Source: Thiothrix lacustris DSM 21227 (GTDB lineage Bacteria > Pseudomonadota > Gammaproteobacteria > Thiotrichales > Thiotrichaceae). Taken from it: DNA of 64,000 bases. Shown in pieces: positions 28,337-36,794 of this stretch (positions are counted from its first letter, which is position 1; each line of letters starts with the position of its first letter). The position numbers and the translations under genes were made by a program. The stretch covers positions 186,001-250,000 of the forward strand of contig NZ_JHYQ01000002.1 in assembly GCF_000621325.1 (NCBI RefSeq), given 5' to 3'. Below the pieces are notes generated by a model. The model did not search any database, was not told the DNA's origin, and saw only the letters and a program-made list of their open reading frames with translations.

Positions 28337-29293
28337 TTACTCGCGCAACATTTCTTGAATATCCACACTGAAGTTTTCCAGAATCGCAGCACTGTCTTCG
28401 GGGCTGCGTTTCTGGACTTCATCGTAGAAAAACCGTACCGCACTTTCTAGGCTAACACCTTGCTGGAGCAATTCCAGTGTTTCCTGTCCGATTCTTAGCA
28501 GGCTAATGTCCACATCTAGCGTTTTGATTTTGTGAAAGTAAAATTCATGGATTTCTTTACACAAGCTTCCGCTGCGAATCTCCAGAAATACGTCACCTTG
28601 GTCATGCTGCATCACCGGAGCCATCATGATCAGTGTGGACTTTTTCGGCAACAGGATCAGGCTAGGAAACAGGCTGGTGCAAGAGAAGGCCGCTCGTGAA
28701 AAAAAGTGCAAGTGCTTTGAACGCTGACGGAAATGCGCCAGATAATACCGCAGAATATCGCTCCGTGCGCTGCAACTGTGACGGCTGATAGGAGAAAAAA
28801 TGAAATTTAGCAGTGAATCCAGCGTGTGAATATGGGTTTCCGCGTAGTCAGGGTGGGCAATCTGCTGAAAACGTTCACTGCCATCATGCGGGTTTACAAA
28901 GAACGACGAAGGGAACTGGCTGTACGCCAGAATACGGCCTTCATTTTCTAGCTGGCAGAGGTGCTGGTCAGCGTCCGCATTGGTGTCGAAATGTTGCAAG
29001 CGAAATTCGCTTTGGCAAAATGTCTGAAAATGCGGTTTCAGTAGTGTGCTGATGTCGACCTTAAACAGGCTGGCATAGGCCAGCAATTTAGGGACATCCA
29101 GCGCAGTTTCTTCGCATTCGAGCCGCGAAATATCCGGTTGTAACACCGAGAAGCCAGCCTTCATGTGAGGCTTCAGGAATGTCTGTAATAGGTGTGCCAT
29201 ATCAGCCTGGCTGTGATGGGCGGTTTTGCGTAAAGCATTTAACTGCTTGCCGTCCTGCGGTATGTGCCCTTCTTGAATCATTTTATTACGCAT
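28337..29293 (-). CDS. Putative XRE-type helix-turn-helix regulator with long C-terminal domain
   Basis: The protein has 318 residues. Residues about 17-85 fit an HTH_3-like fold with an insertion: 'LNALRKTAHHSQADMAHLLQ', then 'SVLQPDISRLECEETALDVP' and 'LLAYASLFKVDISTLL'. The remaining 230 residues have no family I know; they include a Phe/Ser/His-rich centre ('HFFSRAAFSCTSLFPS') and an acidic tail. It may be a one-component sensor. It is divergent from a small lipoprotein gene, with a palindrome between them that could be its operator. Confidence 0.65.
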   Translation of the reverse strand: MRNKMIQEGHIPQDGKQLNALRKTAHHSQADMAHLLQTFLKPHMKAGFSVLQPDISRLECEETALDVPKLLAYASLFKVDISTLLKPHFQTFCQSEFRLQHFDTNADADQHLCQLENEGRILAYSQFPSSFFVNPHDGSERFQQIAHPDYAETHIHTLDSLLNFIFSPISRHSCSARSDILRYYLAHFRQRSKHLHFFSRAAFSCTSLFPSLILLPKKSTLIMMAPVMQHDQGDVFLEIRSGSLCKEIHEFYFHKIKTLDVDISLLRIGQETLELLQQGVSLESAVRFFYDEVQKRSPEDSAAILENFSVDIQEMLRE

Positions 29294-29350
29294 TGGCTTA
29301 CTTATTATTAATATGGATTAGGCCAAATAATATGCACTATTTTTATGCCG

Positions 29351-29367
29351 TATGCAAATTATGCATA
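29351..29367. promoter_or_regulatory. Palindrome TATGCA-N5-TGCATA, candidate operator
   Basis: Perfect six-base arms with a five-base AATTA centre lie between the divergent regulator and lipoprotein genes. Further TATGC half sites occur at about 29329 and 29344. A TATGAT -10-like hexamer for the lipoprotein gene lies at 29412-29417. Confidence 0.45.
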
Positions 29368-29469
29368 GCATATTAGCTGAACGATAAATGAACGAAATGA
29401 TTAGTTTTTGTTATGATGAGCCGGTAGCATTGGTTTTGCTGATAAACAACAAAATATGGAGCAAACCCT

Positions 29470-29724
29470 ATGAAAACGCTTGTAATGATCTTGAATATTT
29501 CCCTGTTGGCTCTCTCCCTTCAGGGCTGCGTTATTTTGTCGGACACAACCCCTAAGGCTAAGCCCATGCAGTTGGCTGATGAAAGGGTAGAGATAGTATC
29601 CACAGAGCCAGCGTTAGCGGTTACATCACCTGAAAGCACTGAAACGGCATCGACTGAACTGACGGTTGAGGTTTTACGTGATGTGTTCGTTCCTATTTTT
29701 AAAGCATTGATTGAACGTGGCTAA
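29470..29724 (+). CDS. Small predicted lipoprotein
   Basis: An 84-residue protein of unknown function. Its signal peptide 'MKTLVMILNISLLALSLQGC' ends in a lipobox (L-S-L-Q-G-C, Cys20), and residue +2 is Val, so outer-membrane sorting is expected. The mature part is Thr/Glu/Ser-rich ('STEPALAVTSPESTETAS') and ends in a short helix, 'LRDVFVPIFKALIERG'. GGAG lies 10 bases before the ATG. It stands alone between the divergent regulator and panB. Confidence 0.72.
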   Translation: MKTLVMILNISLLALSLQGCVILSDTTPKAKPMQLADERVEIVSTEPALAVTSPESTETASTELTVEVLRDVFVPIFKALIERG

Positions 29725-29832
29725 GAGGATTACCTGAATATCCAGCCTGTGTGTTACCACAAGTGGCGCACGGGCATGGCTTGCGTGTTAAACTGCACCG
29801 CAACATTTAACTGATTTCGGGAGCCAGCCTGC

Positions 29833-30642
29833 ATGAGCACCAAACCTAATCCCCGTGTGACCGTCACCACCTTGCGCAAGATGAAGCGCGAGGCGGAAAA
29901 GATCGTCATGTTAACCGCTTACGATGCCAGTTTTGCCAAAGTATTAGACAGGCAAGGCGTGGATGTTATTTTGGTGGGAGATTCCTTGGGCATGGTTATT
30001 CAGGGGCATGACACAACTGTGCCCGTGACCATGGATGATATGGTTTATCATACCCGTGCCGTAGTGAAGGCTTGTGAGCACGCGCTGGTGATCGGGGATT
30101 TACCTTTCATGAGTTACACCTCGCCGGAACAGGCTTTGCGTAACAGCGCCCGCTTGATGCAGGAAAGCGGTGCACACATGGTGAAGCTGGAAGGCGGTGC
30201 GCCACAAGTGGCTACCGTTGCCCAGCTTGCCCATCACGGTGTGCCGGTGTGTGCGCATCTCGGTTTGCAGCCACAATCTGTGCATAAACTTGGCGGCTAT
30301 CGGGTGCAAGGGCGTGATGAAGCCGTTGCCAAACAAATGCTGGAAGATGCCAAAGCCTTGCAAGATGCCGGGGCAGATATGCTGGTGCTGGAATGCGTGC
30401 CGGTCACGCTAGCAGCACAGATTACCCAAGCGTTGGAAATTCCCACCATCGGTATTGGTGCAGGCCGCGAATGCGATGGGCAGGTGCTGGTTTTGCACGA
30501 TATGCTGGGTATTTCTCCGCGTGCGCCGAAGTTTTCCCACGACTTTATCGGTGCGGGGGCAACCATTCCGCAGGCGGTAGCGTCTTATGTGCAAGCGGTA
30601 AAAGCTGGAACTTTCCCTGAAGATCAACACTGTTTTTTCTAA
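29833..30642 (+). CDS. panB: 3-methyl-2-oxobutanoate hydroxymethyltransferase
   Basis: First committed step to pantothenate, adding a methylene-tetrahydrofolate-derived hydroxymethyl to 2-oxoisovalerate (a product of the ilv pathway also present here). It has 269 residues. '[20 protein letters not shown]', '[20 protein letters not shown]' (metal-binding Asp in GDSLGM), 'MVKLEGG' and '[21 protein letters not shown]' (in parts) are hallmarks. A TIM-barrel decamer by family. It is 12 bases from panC. Confidence 0.96.
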   Translation: MSTKPNPRVTVTTLRKMKREAEKIVMLTAYDASFAKVLDRQGVDVILVGDSLGMVIQGHDTTVPVTMDDMVYHTRAVVKACEHALVIGDLPFMSYTSPEQALRNSARLMQESGAHMVKLEGGAPQVATVAQLAHHGVPVCAHLGLQPQSVHKLGGYRVQGRDEAVAKQMLEDAKALQDAGADMLVLECVPVTLAAQITQALEIPTIGIGAGRECDGQVLVLHDMLGISPRAPKFSHDFIGAGATIPQAVASYVQAVKAGTFPEDQHCFF

Positions 30643-30654
30643 AAAGAGCACTCC

Positions 30655-31521
30655 ATGATTATTGTTCAAGCCATTGATGCCTTGCGTGAAGAACTCAAAA
30701 GCTGGCGACAGGCAGGCGAGACTATTGCTTTTGTCCCGACGATGGGTAATTTGCACGCAGGCCATATTGCCCTAGTCAAGCGGGCGCAGGCATTAGGTAG
30801 CAAAGTGGTGGTATCCATTTTCGTCAACCCTACCCAGTTTGATCGCCAAGAAGACCTTGCTGCTTACCCGCGTACCCTGACAGACGATTGTGCCAAACTG
30901 CAAGCCGCTGGGGCAGATTTGATATTTACCCCAACCCCTGCGTTGATGTACCCCAGCGGCGGTTTGGCCACTAAGGTGGAAGTGCCGGGCGTTAGCGAAT
31001 TGCTAGAAGGTGCTTCGCGCCCCGGTCATTTCACGGGCGTTTCCACCGTAGTCTGCAAATTGTTTCACATGGTGCAGCCCGATGTAGCGGTGTTTGGTGA
31101 GAAAGATTTTCAGCAATTGATGCTGATTCGCCAGATGGTGCGTGATCTGGATATGGATATTCATATCGAGGGTTTGCCCACGGTACGTGAGGCCGATGGG
31201 CTGGCAATGAGTTCGCGTAATGGCTACCTGACAACCGTTGAGCGTAAACTTGCGCCCAGCTTTCATTTGATCCTGCGTGAAGTGGTTGACGCGCTGCACA
31301 AAGGAAGGCAGGATTACGCGTCCTTACAGATTGAGGCAGCGAAGTCTTTGGAATCACGTGGTTTTCGTCCCGATTATGTGGAAATTCGCCGCGCGGTTGA
31401 TTTGCTTCCCGCTCAGGTAGAGGATACAGATTTAGTAGTGCTTGGTTCAGCATGGCTGGGTAAGGCGCGACTGATCGATAATATTCCCTTAACATTGAAA
31501 AAATTAACAGAAACATCATAA
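30655..31521 (+). CDS. panC: Pantothenate synthetase
   Basis: ATP-dependent condensation of pantoate with beta-alanine. It has 288 residues. The nucleotidyltransferase signature is 'FVPTMGNLHAGHIALVKRAQ' (HxGH variant HAGH), followed by 'SIFVNPTQFDRQEDLAAYPR', 'VFGEKDFQQLMLIRQMVRDL' and the 'GLAMSSRNGYL' KMSKS-like loop. It is the middle gene of panBCD. Confidence 0.96.
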   Translation: MIIVQAIDALREELKSWRQAGETIAFVPTMGNLHAGHIALVKRAQALGSKVVVSIFVNPTQFDRQEDLAAYPRTLTDDCAKLQAAGADLIFTPTPALMYPSGGLATKVEVPGVSELLEGASRPGHFTGVSTVVCKLFHMVQPDVAVFGEKDFQQLMLIRQMVRDLDMDIHIEGLPTVREADGLAMSSRNGYLTTVERKLAPSFHLILREVVDALHKGRQDYASLQIEAAKSLESRGFRPDYVEIRRAVDLLPAQVEDTDLVVLGSAWLGKARLIDNIPLTLKKLTETS

Positions 31522-31571
31522 TAGTATTGCTTTGTTGCATACTAGATTGAACGTTACGGAGGAACCGACCC

Positions 31572-31952
31572 ATGGAGCTAACGCTTCTCAAATCCAAGCT
31601 GCACCGTGTTACCGTCACTCATGCTGAGTTGGACTACGAGGGTTCCTGTGCGATTGACGACGACTTGCTGCGTACAGGTAATATTCGTGAATATGAGCAA
31701 CTGCATATTTACAATATTACCAATGGCGAACGTTTTTCAACGTATGCCATCCGTGCTGAAGCAGGCAGTGGGATTATCTCGATCAATGGTGCGGCTGCGC
31801 ACAAAGCCAGTACCGGCGATCTTATTATTATTTGTACGTATGCGGGTTTCGCGGAAGCAGAAGCCAATGCGCATAAGCCGCAGTTGGTGTATGTCGACCC
31901 ACAAAACCGGGTGACGCATACCTCAAAACAAATTGCGGTGCAGGCTGCTTAA
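31572..31952 (+). CDS. panD: Aspartate 1-decarboxylase (pyruvoyl enzyme)
   Basis: Makes beta-alanine for PanC. It has 126 residues. The self-processing site is G24-S25 in '[10 protein letters not shown]', which yields the pyruvoyl cofactor. The rest includes 'NVTNGERF'-type '[13 protein letters not shown]', '[20 protein letters not shown]' and 'VDPQNR', all typical. GGAGG precedes the ATG. Escherichia-type maturation needs PanZ, which is not seen here. Confidence 0.95.
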   Translation: MELTLLKSKLHRVTVTHAELDYEGSCAIDDDLLRTGNIREYEQLHIYNITNGERFSTYAIRAEAGSGIISINGAAAHKASTGDLIIICTYAGFAEAEANAHKPQLVYVDPQNRVTHTSKQIAVQAA

Positions 31953-32274
31953 GGGAAGATTGCACAAGGAATGTGCTGTTTGTCGGGAAAAAGAGGGAAA
32001 ACCGAGCATTTCTTGTTATGGTTGTCGCTCGGTGTTGATTGCGATACATCGCTTATTGTTATGATTCTCATCTGTTTCGGGTCTGCTCACCCGCGCAGAT
32101 GGTTAAACTTCAAGGTCGGCTTGGCGTCTAATCACGCTTAAGCCGACTGGCTTTCTCATAACTGTTCCATCGTTAGCCGGGCTTATTGTTATTGCTGTGC
32201 GCCCTTCGTCCATGCGCTGCATCTTACGGGTTTGTGCTGAATCAGTACTTAACTCATTATTTATATTTATCCGT
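31953..32274. other. Hairpin-rich intergenic region between convergent genes
   Basis: This is 322 bases without a credible gene. It holds three consecutive inverted repeats: ACCGAGC/GCTCGGT at 32001-32033; CATCTG-CGGGT/ACCCG-CAGATG at 32069-32101; and GTCGGCTT/AAGCCGAC at 32115-32147. The 12-mer GCTTATTGTTAT occurs twice, at 32051 and 32181. None has a classic T tract. It could carry bidirectional termination signals or a structured RNA. Confidence 0.5.
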
Positions 32275-32685
32275 TTATTTTTCCGACTTTTCAGGCTTAT
32301 AGAACTTAATCCCCTGTTCAGTTTTGGCCTTCTCGTAATCACGGTCGAAAATCAGTTCCACATCCATATCGGCTTCAATATCACCTGCTGCCTTGACCAT
32401 CTGTAGATCAGGGATGCGGTCTGCCAGCCATGTACACAGCGCCATTGCCAGCGAATAGTTTTCTGCAAACAAAGCATTGATCATCGAATTAGCGACAAAT
32501 TGGGAGCGCAAGATCGGGTCAGGCGTTGGATGAAATTCTCCGTTAATCTGGATGCCCTGATCCATTTTGGCATCCATATTATCCAGATAAAGGCGTTGGT
32601 GGCCGGGAATAGGTTGGCTGCGATCGAATTCCAATACAGGAACAGCGTTGACCACCACGTGAAGTTTATTGCCTGCTTGTCGCAT
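32275..32685 (-). CDS. Conserved-looking hypothetical protein
   Basis: A 136-residue soluble protein that I do not recognise. The N-terminus is beta-rich ('NKLHVVVNAVPVLEFDRSQP'). A 'DAKMDQGIQINGEFHPTPDP' loop and a helical stretch 'VANSMINALFAENYSLAMAL' follow. The C-terminus is charged. It starts 3 bases after the stop of the Sel1-repeat gene, so the two are probably co-translated and may work together. Confidence 0.72.
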   Translation of the reverse strand: MRQAGNKLHVVVNAVPVLEFDRSQPIPGHQRLYLDNMDAKMDQGIQINGEFHPTPDPILRSQFVANSMINALFAENYSLAMALCTWLADRIPDLQMVKAAGDIEADMDVELIFDRDYEKAKTEQGIKFYKPEKSEK

Positions 32686-32688
32686 GGT

Positions 32689-33165
32689 TTACCCCAGATC
32701 GTCGAAGCCAGCGAGTTTATACAGGCGCTTGGCTTCTTCCTCATCCTGCGGAACGCCGTTGCCTTGCTGGTACATCATCGCCAGCGTGGTCAGCGAGCCT
32801 TGTAGCCCTTGTTCACCGGCCTTGTGGAACCATTTGGCTGCTTCTTCACCGCTTTTGGGGGCGCATTCGCCTTCCATGTACATAAAACCCAGCCCGTGTT
32901 GTGCCAGACCGTAGCCTTGTTCGGCAGAGGCTTTCATCAACTCAAAGGCTTTGGCATCATTACGCACCACCCCAAGGCCGTTTTGGCACATAATGGCGCA
33001 CAGGTGCTGCGCAATCTGGTCGCCTTGATCGGCAAAGGGGGAAAGTAGTTGCATGGCGCGGGAAAAATGCTTGGCTTCAAACGCTGCCATGCCGCTGGCA
33101 AAATCCATAGAGTCATTATCGATTTGTGACACGGGAATCTCCTTGAACGTAAAATCGGGTTCCAA
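32689..33165 (-). CDS. Sel1-repeat (tetratricopeptide-like) protein
   Basis: A 158-residue protein with three to four Sel1-like repeats of about 36 residues, for example 'DAKAFELMKASAEQGYGLAQ', 'GEEAAKWFHKAGEQGLQGSL' and 'MMYQQGNGVPQDEEEAKRLY'. These alpha-solenoids mediate protein contacts. It has no signal peptide, so it is probably cytoplasmic. It is the first gene of a two-gene unit with the unknown protein downstream. Confidence 0.88.
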   Translation of the reverse strand: MEPDFTFKEIPVSQIDNDSMDFASGMAAFEAKHFSRAMQLLSPFADQGDQIAQHLCAIMCQNGLGVVRNDAKAFELMKASAEQGYGLAQHGLGFMYMEGECAPKSGEEAAKWFHKAGEQGLQGSLTTLAMMYQQGNGVPQDEEEAKRLYKLAGFDDLG

Positions 33166-33285
33166 TCTTAGCGCATTCTGCCCTTACTTCCGAAATAGCC
33201 CGCCGGGGTGTGAGTTTTACCCCTAGAGGGATATTCAGAAATGGGGGCGTGCTTCTTAAACTTTCGCGATATGGAAAATGCCACG

Positions 33286-34407
33286 ATGACTGAAACAAAT
33301 ACCGAACGCAATTTAAAATTGCACATGCGCCAATGCATCCAAAAAGTAGCGACAGGCCCTGAATACAGCAAGGATCTGAACTACGAGGATGCCTATTACG
33401 CCATGCGTCACATTTTGAGTGGCGAGGCCGACCCTGTGCAGGTGGCGGTTTACTTTATTGCGTTGCGCATGAAACGCGAGACCGATGAGGAAAACCGAGG
33501 CACGTTGCAGGCATTGATTGATATGTCCGCCATCAGCACCGCAGCGGTGGATGAAGTGCTCGACGTGTCTGACCCGTATGATGGTTATACGCGCGGTGTA
33601 CCGGCTTCCACCTTTGTGCCGGTGGTCTTGGCGGCGATGGGCGTACACGCTGTCCTGCACGGTCTGGAACAGGTAGGGCCGAAGTTTGGCGCTACCCACC
33701 ACAAGGTACTGAAAGCGGCAGGTATCAATGTCAATTTGACCCCGGCTGAAGCGGTAGCACAACTGGAACGCATCGGCTGGACTTACCTTGATCAGCGTCA
33801 GTTTGCGCCCGGTTTGCATGACTTGATCCCCATCCGTCAGCGGATGATCAAGCGTCAAGTGCTGACCACGGTGGAAACCATGTTGGGGCCTATCCGTGGC
33901 AAGCTGAAAACCCACTGTATGGGTGGTTATGTTCACAAGGCATACCCGCCGATTTATGCGTCGCTGGCACGTCAGGCAGGTTTTGACAGCGCTATGTTTG
34001 TGCGTGGTGTGGAAGGTGGCGTGATTCCTTCCCTGCAACAATCTGGCAAGCTGTTTTATTACTACGGGCAGGGCGAAGAGCAACAGCGTGACCTTGACCC
34101 CAAAGAGTTTGGGCTTCAAGCCAGCGTGCGGGCAGTACCTTTGCCTGAAGACTTACCCGCAGCCCCGATGATTGGTGATGAGATTGCCACCACGGTTGAC
34201 AGTGACGCTCTCGCAGCAAGAGCGGCTGAAATGGGCGTTGCGGCACTGGGTGGTGAAAAAGGTTTGATGTACGACAGTCTGGTATACTCGGCTTCAATCT
34301 GTCTGGCACATCTGGGGCGTTACGGTTCGATACAGGAAGCCGCTGATGCGGTACGTGCCACGCTTGATAGCGGTAAGGCACTGGACACACTGCGTGCTGC
34401 GGCATAA
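33286..34407 (+). CDS. TrpD-like phosphoribosyltransferase family protein (TrpD2/YbiB type)
   Basis: The protein has 373 residues from the ATG at 33286; upstream in-frame ATGs at 33241 and 33271 are possible. The fold is that of anthranilate phosphoribosyltransferase: a helical N-domain ('YEDAYYAMRHILSGEADPVQ') and a glycosyltransferase family 3 domain ('VPVVLAAMGVHAVLHGLEQ', 'GPKFGATHHKVLKAAGINV'). The canonical GTGGD PRPP loop is not seen at the expected place ('SDPYDGYTRGVPASTFVPVV' stands there). It is therefore probably not the tryptophan enzyme, and there are no other trp genes nearby. E. coli YbiB is a nucleic-acid-binding relative. Confidence 0.78.
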   Translation: MTETNTERNLKLHMRQCIQKVATGPEYSKDLNYEDAYYAMRHILSGEADPVQVAVYFIALRMKRETDEENRGTLQALIDMSAISTAAVDEVLDVSDPYDGYTRGVPASTFVPVVLAAMGVHAVLHGLEQVGPKFGATHHKVLKAAGINVNLTPAEAVAQLERIGWTYLDQRQFAPGLHDLIPIRQRMIKRQVLTTVETMLGPIRGKLKTHCMGGYVHKAYPPIYASLARQAGFDSAMFVRGVEGGVIPSLQQSGKLFYYYGQGEEQQRDLDPKEFGLQASVRAVPLPEDLPAAPMIGDEIATTVDSDALAARAAEMGVAALGGEKGLMYDSLVYSASICLAHLGRYGSIQEAADAVRATLDSGKALDTLRAAA

Positions 34408-34452
34408 GCGCATCACGTTTATTTTCATTTTTGATTTAAGAGGACATGACAA

Positions 34453-34650
34453 ATGAATATGCAGTATTACAACGCTGTCGTAGAAATGGAAAAAGCTGGC
34501 GTTGACGCTGAGTTCCTGCAAGGCTGGCAAGGTGGCTACCTGCTTAACCCCATGCGTGAAGAGCAGCGTCTGACTGAAGCTTATGAAGCAGGCTATGCGG
34601 CTGGTCAGGAAAAAGACATGGAAGCCTATAAAGAGTGGCTCGCTGCTTAA
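34453..34650 (+). CDS. Small acidic hypothetical protein
   Basis: A 65-residue protein, AGAGGA 9 bases before the ATG, and a strong terminator 25 bases after the stop. The sequence has 'FLQGWQGGYLLNPMREEQR' and 'EAYEAGYAAGQEKDMEAYKE'; the repeated G-Y-x-x-G pattern recalls ribosome modulation factor, but the charge is the opposite (acidic), so I make no functional call. It follows the TrpD-like gene by 45 bases and may be co-transcribed. Confidence 0.75.
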   Translation: MNMQYYNAVVEMEKAGVDAEFLQGWQGGYLLNPMREEQRLTEAYEAGYAAGQEKDMEAYKEWLAA

Positions 34651-34675
34651 GCGTTCTTCATTCTTGTAAAGATAC

Positions 34676-34702
34676 AAAAAAGCGGGCTATGCCCGCTTTT
34701 TT
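34676..34702 (+). terminator. Rho-independent terminator
   Basis: AGCGGGC (34681-34687) and GCCCGCT (34691-34697) form a perfect stem with a TAT loop, flanked by A5 and T5. It ends the TrpD-like/small-protein unit. Confidence 0.93.
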
Positions 34703-34821
34703 GTTATCGTTGATTTTGCTACGCCTGTCAGGTATTTGCTTAAATATAGCTATCCATTAAGTGCACAATCCATAACAGTAGGGTCGTTCATTTAATCAAT
34801 AACTATAAAAAGGTATTTGCA

Positions 34822-35940
34822 TTGATTACGCAACTTGTAACCGCTAGACGTGAATTGCGTGATATTGTTCCAGCTTGGGATGCACTCACACGCGAAGTGC
34901 TTGAGCCTAATGTTTTTTATGAAAGTTGGGCACTCTTACCAGCGCTGGAGGCATTGGCCGCGCAGGACAAGCATATTGCAGTACTGTTGGTATGGGCAGA
35001 TGCCTCGCATTCGCACTTAATCGGTCTGTTTCCCTTGGTACAGGAACAATCCTATCAAAAGTTTCCGGCCTGTCATTGGTTGAACTGGCTACATCCCCAT
35101 TGTCCTTTAGGTACACCGCTGGTGCATAAACTTCATGCTGCTGAAGTCTTTCAGGCATTGTTTGCGTGGTTGCGTGACCATTCCGGTGCGCTGGCGTTTT
35201 CGCTGAACAAGGTACCGGCAGAAGGCGAATTTGCACGTCACTTGCGGCTATTTACCCAACAGAATGGCTGTTTGTTGAATGAGCGTGATACGTGGGAGCG
35301 TGCTTTGCTACAAGCGAATACTTCTGGGGAAGAGTATGTGCATGGGCATCAGCGTAAGAAGAAGCTCAAGGAATACAGCCGTTTGCGTCGTCGCCTTGAG
35401 GATCTTGGTGAGCTGGAGTTTCAAACGCTGCTACCGGGGCAAAACCACGGTCTGAGCGATTGGATCAATGATTTCTTGCGGCTAGAAGAGCGTGGCTGGA
35501 AAGGTAAGGCGTTGACTGCGATGAGTTGCCACCAGGATGAACGTCATTTTGCGGAAGATTTGATCCGCAACGCTGCGGAACGTGGCCAATTGATGATGTT
35601 GAAAATGCTGCTGGATGGAAAACCCATCGCTATCAAACTCAATCTGACCAGTGCCACACATGGCAGTTATGCGCTTAAGATTGCTTACCATGAAGCGTAT
35701 GCCGCGTATTCGCCCGGTGTTTTACTTGAACTGGAAAATATTTACTGCCTGTTGGATAACACCCCGCTGGCGTGGATGGACTCGTGTGCCATCCCCAATC
35801 ATCCGATGATTGACCACTTATGGGCGGAACGCCGTAAAATGGTCAACTTTCACCTCAGTACGCAGCGTGTGTTGAGTAAGCCCTTACTGCATACCATGCA
35901 GTTAGTGAAAACCGCTTACCAATATTACAAGGGTGCATAA
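34822..35940 (+). CDS. FemAB/BioF2-like (GNAT-fold) acyltransferase
   Basis: The protein has 372 residues from a TTG start, with AAGG 9 bases upstream. The Acetyltransf_6-type pattern is clear: 'WDALTREVLEPNVFYESWAL' near the N-terminus, the basic 'GHQRKKKLKEYSRLRRRLED' about residue 175, 'FLRLEERGWKGKALTAMS' and 'GSYALKIAYHEAYAAYSPGV'. Relatives transfer acyl or aminoacyl groups in exopolysaccharide, cellulose or peptidoglycan pathways. The next gene starts two bases after its stop, so the product may act with the cupin-like protein. The substrate is unknown. Confidence 0.82.
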   Translation: MITQLVTARRELRDIVPAWDALTREVLEPNVFYESWALLPALEALAAQDKHIAVLLVWADASHSHLIGLFPLVQEQSYQKFPACHWLNWLHPHCPLGTPLVHKLHAAEVFQALFAWLRDHSGALAFSLNKVPAEGEFARHLRLFTQQNGCLLNERDTWERALLQANTSGEEYVHGHQRKKKLKEYSRLRRRLEDLGELEFQTLLPGQNHGLSDWINDFLRLEERGWKGKALTAMSCHQDERHFAEDLIRNAAERGQLMMLKMLLDGKPIAIKLNLTSATHGSYALKIAYHEAYAAYSPGVLLELENIYCLLDNTPLAWMDSCAIPNHPMIDHLWAERRKMVNFHLSTQRVLSKPLLHTMQLVKTAYQYYKGA

Positions 35941-35942
35941 AC

Positions 35943-36794
35943 TTGAAGTGCCTGACTATTCCGCCAGACAGCTTTGCCCCGGGTTTTCCTGATGTTGGCT
36001 TTACCATCCAGCACCATCTGGCTGATTTGGTGGCGTTTGACCTACCACATTTACTGGCCTTGAGTCGGCGCTTGCCTGCTGACAGCGTGGAATACAATGC
36101 CGGAACCCTGATACCAGGGCAAGACCTCGCCTTGACCCCGCACAACGGCTTGAGTATCGAGGAAACCATTGAGCGGATTGAGCATTGTCAGTCTTGGTTG
36201 GTACTTAAACATGTCGAGCGTGACCCTGTGTACAAAGCCTTGCTGGATGCGTGTCTGGATGAAATTTACCCCCATGCCGAGAGTAAGTTGAGTGGTTTGC
36301 ATGACCGTGCGGCCTTCATTTTCATGACTTCGCCCGGCAGCGTGACGCCTTTCCACTTTGACCCGGAACACAATTTCCTGCTGCAAATCCGTGGCGAGAA
36401 AACCATGCACCAATTCGACAAATACGACCGCAGCATTTTGTCGGAAGCCGCGATTGAAGAAAAATACGTGGATGCTTCGTTACACCGTAACCAGCCGTTT
36501 CGGGAAGAGTTTCAGGCTAAAGCACAATCCTTCACCCTGAAACCCGGTGATGGTCTGTTTGTGCCGATCAATTCACCACACTGGGTGCAAAATGGCCAAG
36601 ACGTGTCGATTTCCTTCAGCATTACCTTCCATTCGGAACAGTCCGACCAGATTGCCCGCTTGCACAAGTTGAACGGGATATTGCGCCGCCGGTTCAGGGT
36701 AACCCCAGCCCCGGTGGGCAGCAAACCACGCCTTGATGCGATCAAGCAGCGTGGCATCATGGCAGCAAAGGATCTTAAACGTTTACTGCGTTAG
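35943..36794 (+). CDS. Cupin-like (JmjC-type) putative Fe(II)/2-oxoglutarate oxygenase
   Basis: The protein has 283 residues from a TTG at 35943 with AAGGGTG 9 bases upstream, inside the previous gene's end. The double-stranded beta-helix signature is visible: '[19 protein letters not shown]' with the HxD pair and the Lys of JmjC/cupin_8 proteins, then '[20 protein letters not shown]', supplying the distal His. This is a full 2-His-1-carboxylate iron site. Such enzymes hydroxylate proteins or small molecules. The C-terminus is basic ('[17 protein letters not shown]'). It is translationally linked to the FemAB-like gene. Confidence 0.82.
   Translation: MKCLTIPPDSFAPGFPDVGFTIQHHLADLVAFDLPHLLALSRRLPADSVEYNAGTLIPGQDLALTPHNGLSIEETIERIEHCQSWLVLKHVERDPVYKALLDACLDEIYPHAESKLSGLHDRAAFIFMTSPGSVTPFHFDPEHNFLLQIRGEKTMHQFDKYDRSILSEAAIEEKYVDASLHRNQPFREEFQAKAQSFTLKPGDGLFVPINSPHWVQNGQDVSISFSITFHSEQSDQIARLHKLNGILRRRFRVTPAPVGSKPRLDAIKQRGIMAAKDLKRLLR

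Noticed and set aside
32103-32342. 79-residue open frame on the minus strand overlapping the hairpin region.
   Set aside because: It overlaps the end of the better-supported gene at 32275-32685 in another frame, has no ribosome site and a low-information sequence.
32275-32685. Considered as the export chaperone SecB because of its size and acidic character.
   Set aside because: None of the SecB sequence landmarks is present; left as hypothetical.
33286-34407. Considered as TrpD of tryptophan synthesis.
   Set aside because: The PRPP-binding GTGGD-type loop is not seen and no trp genes are nearby.
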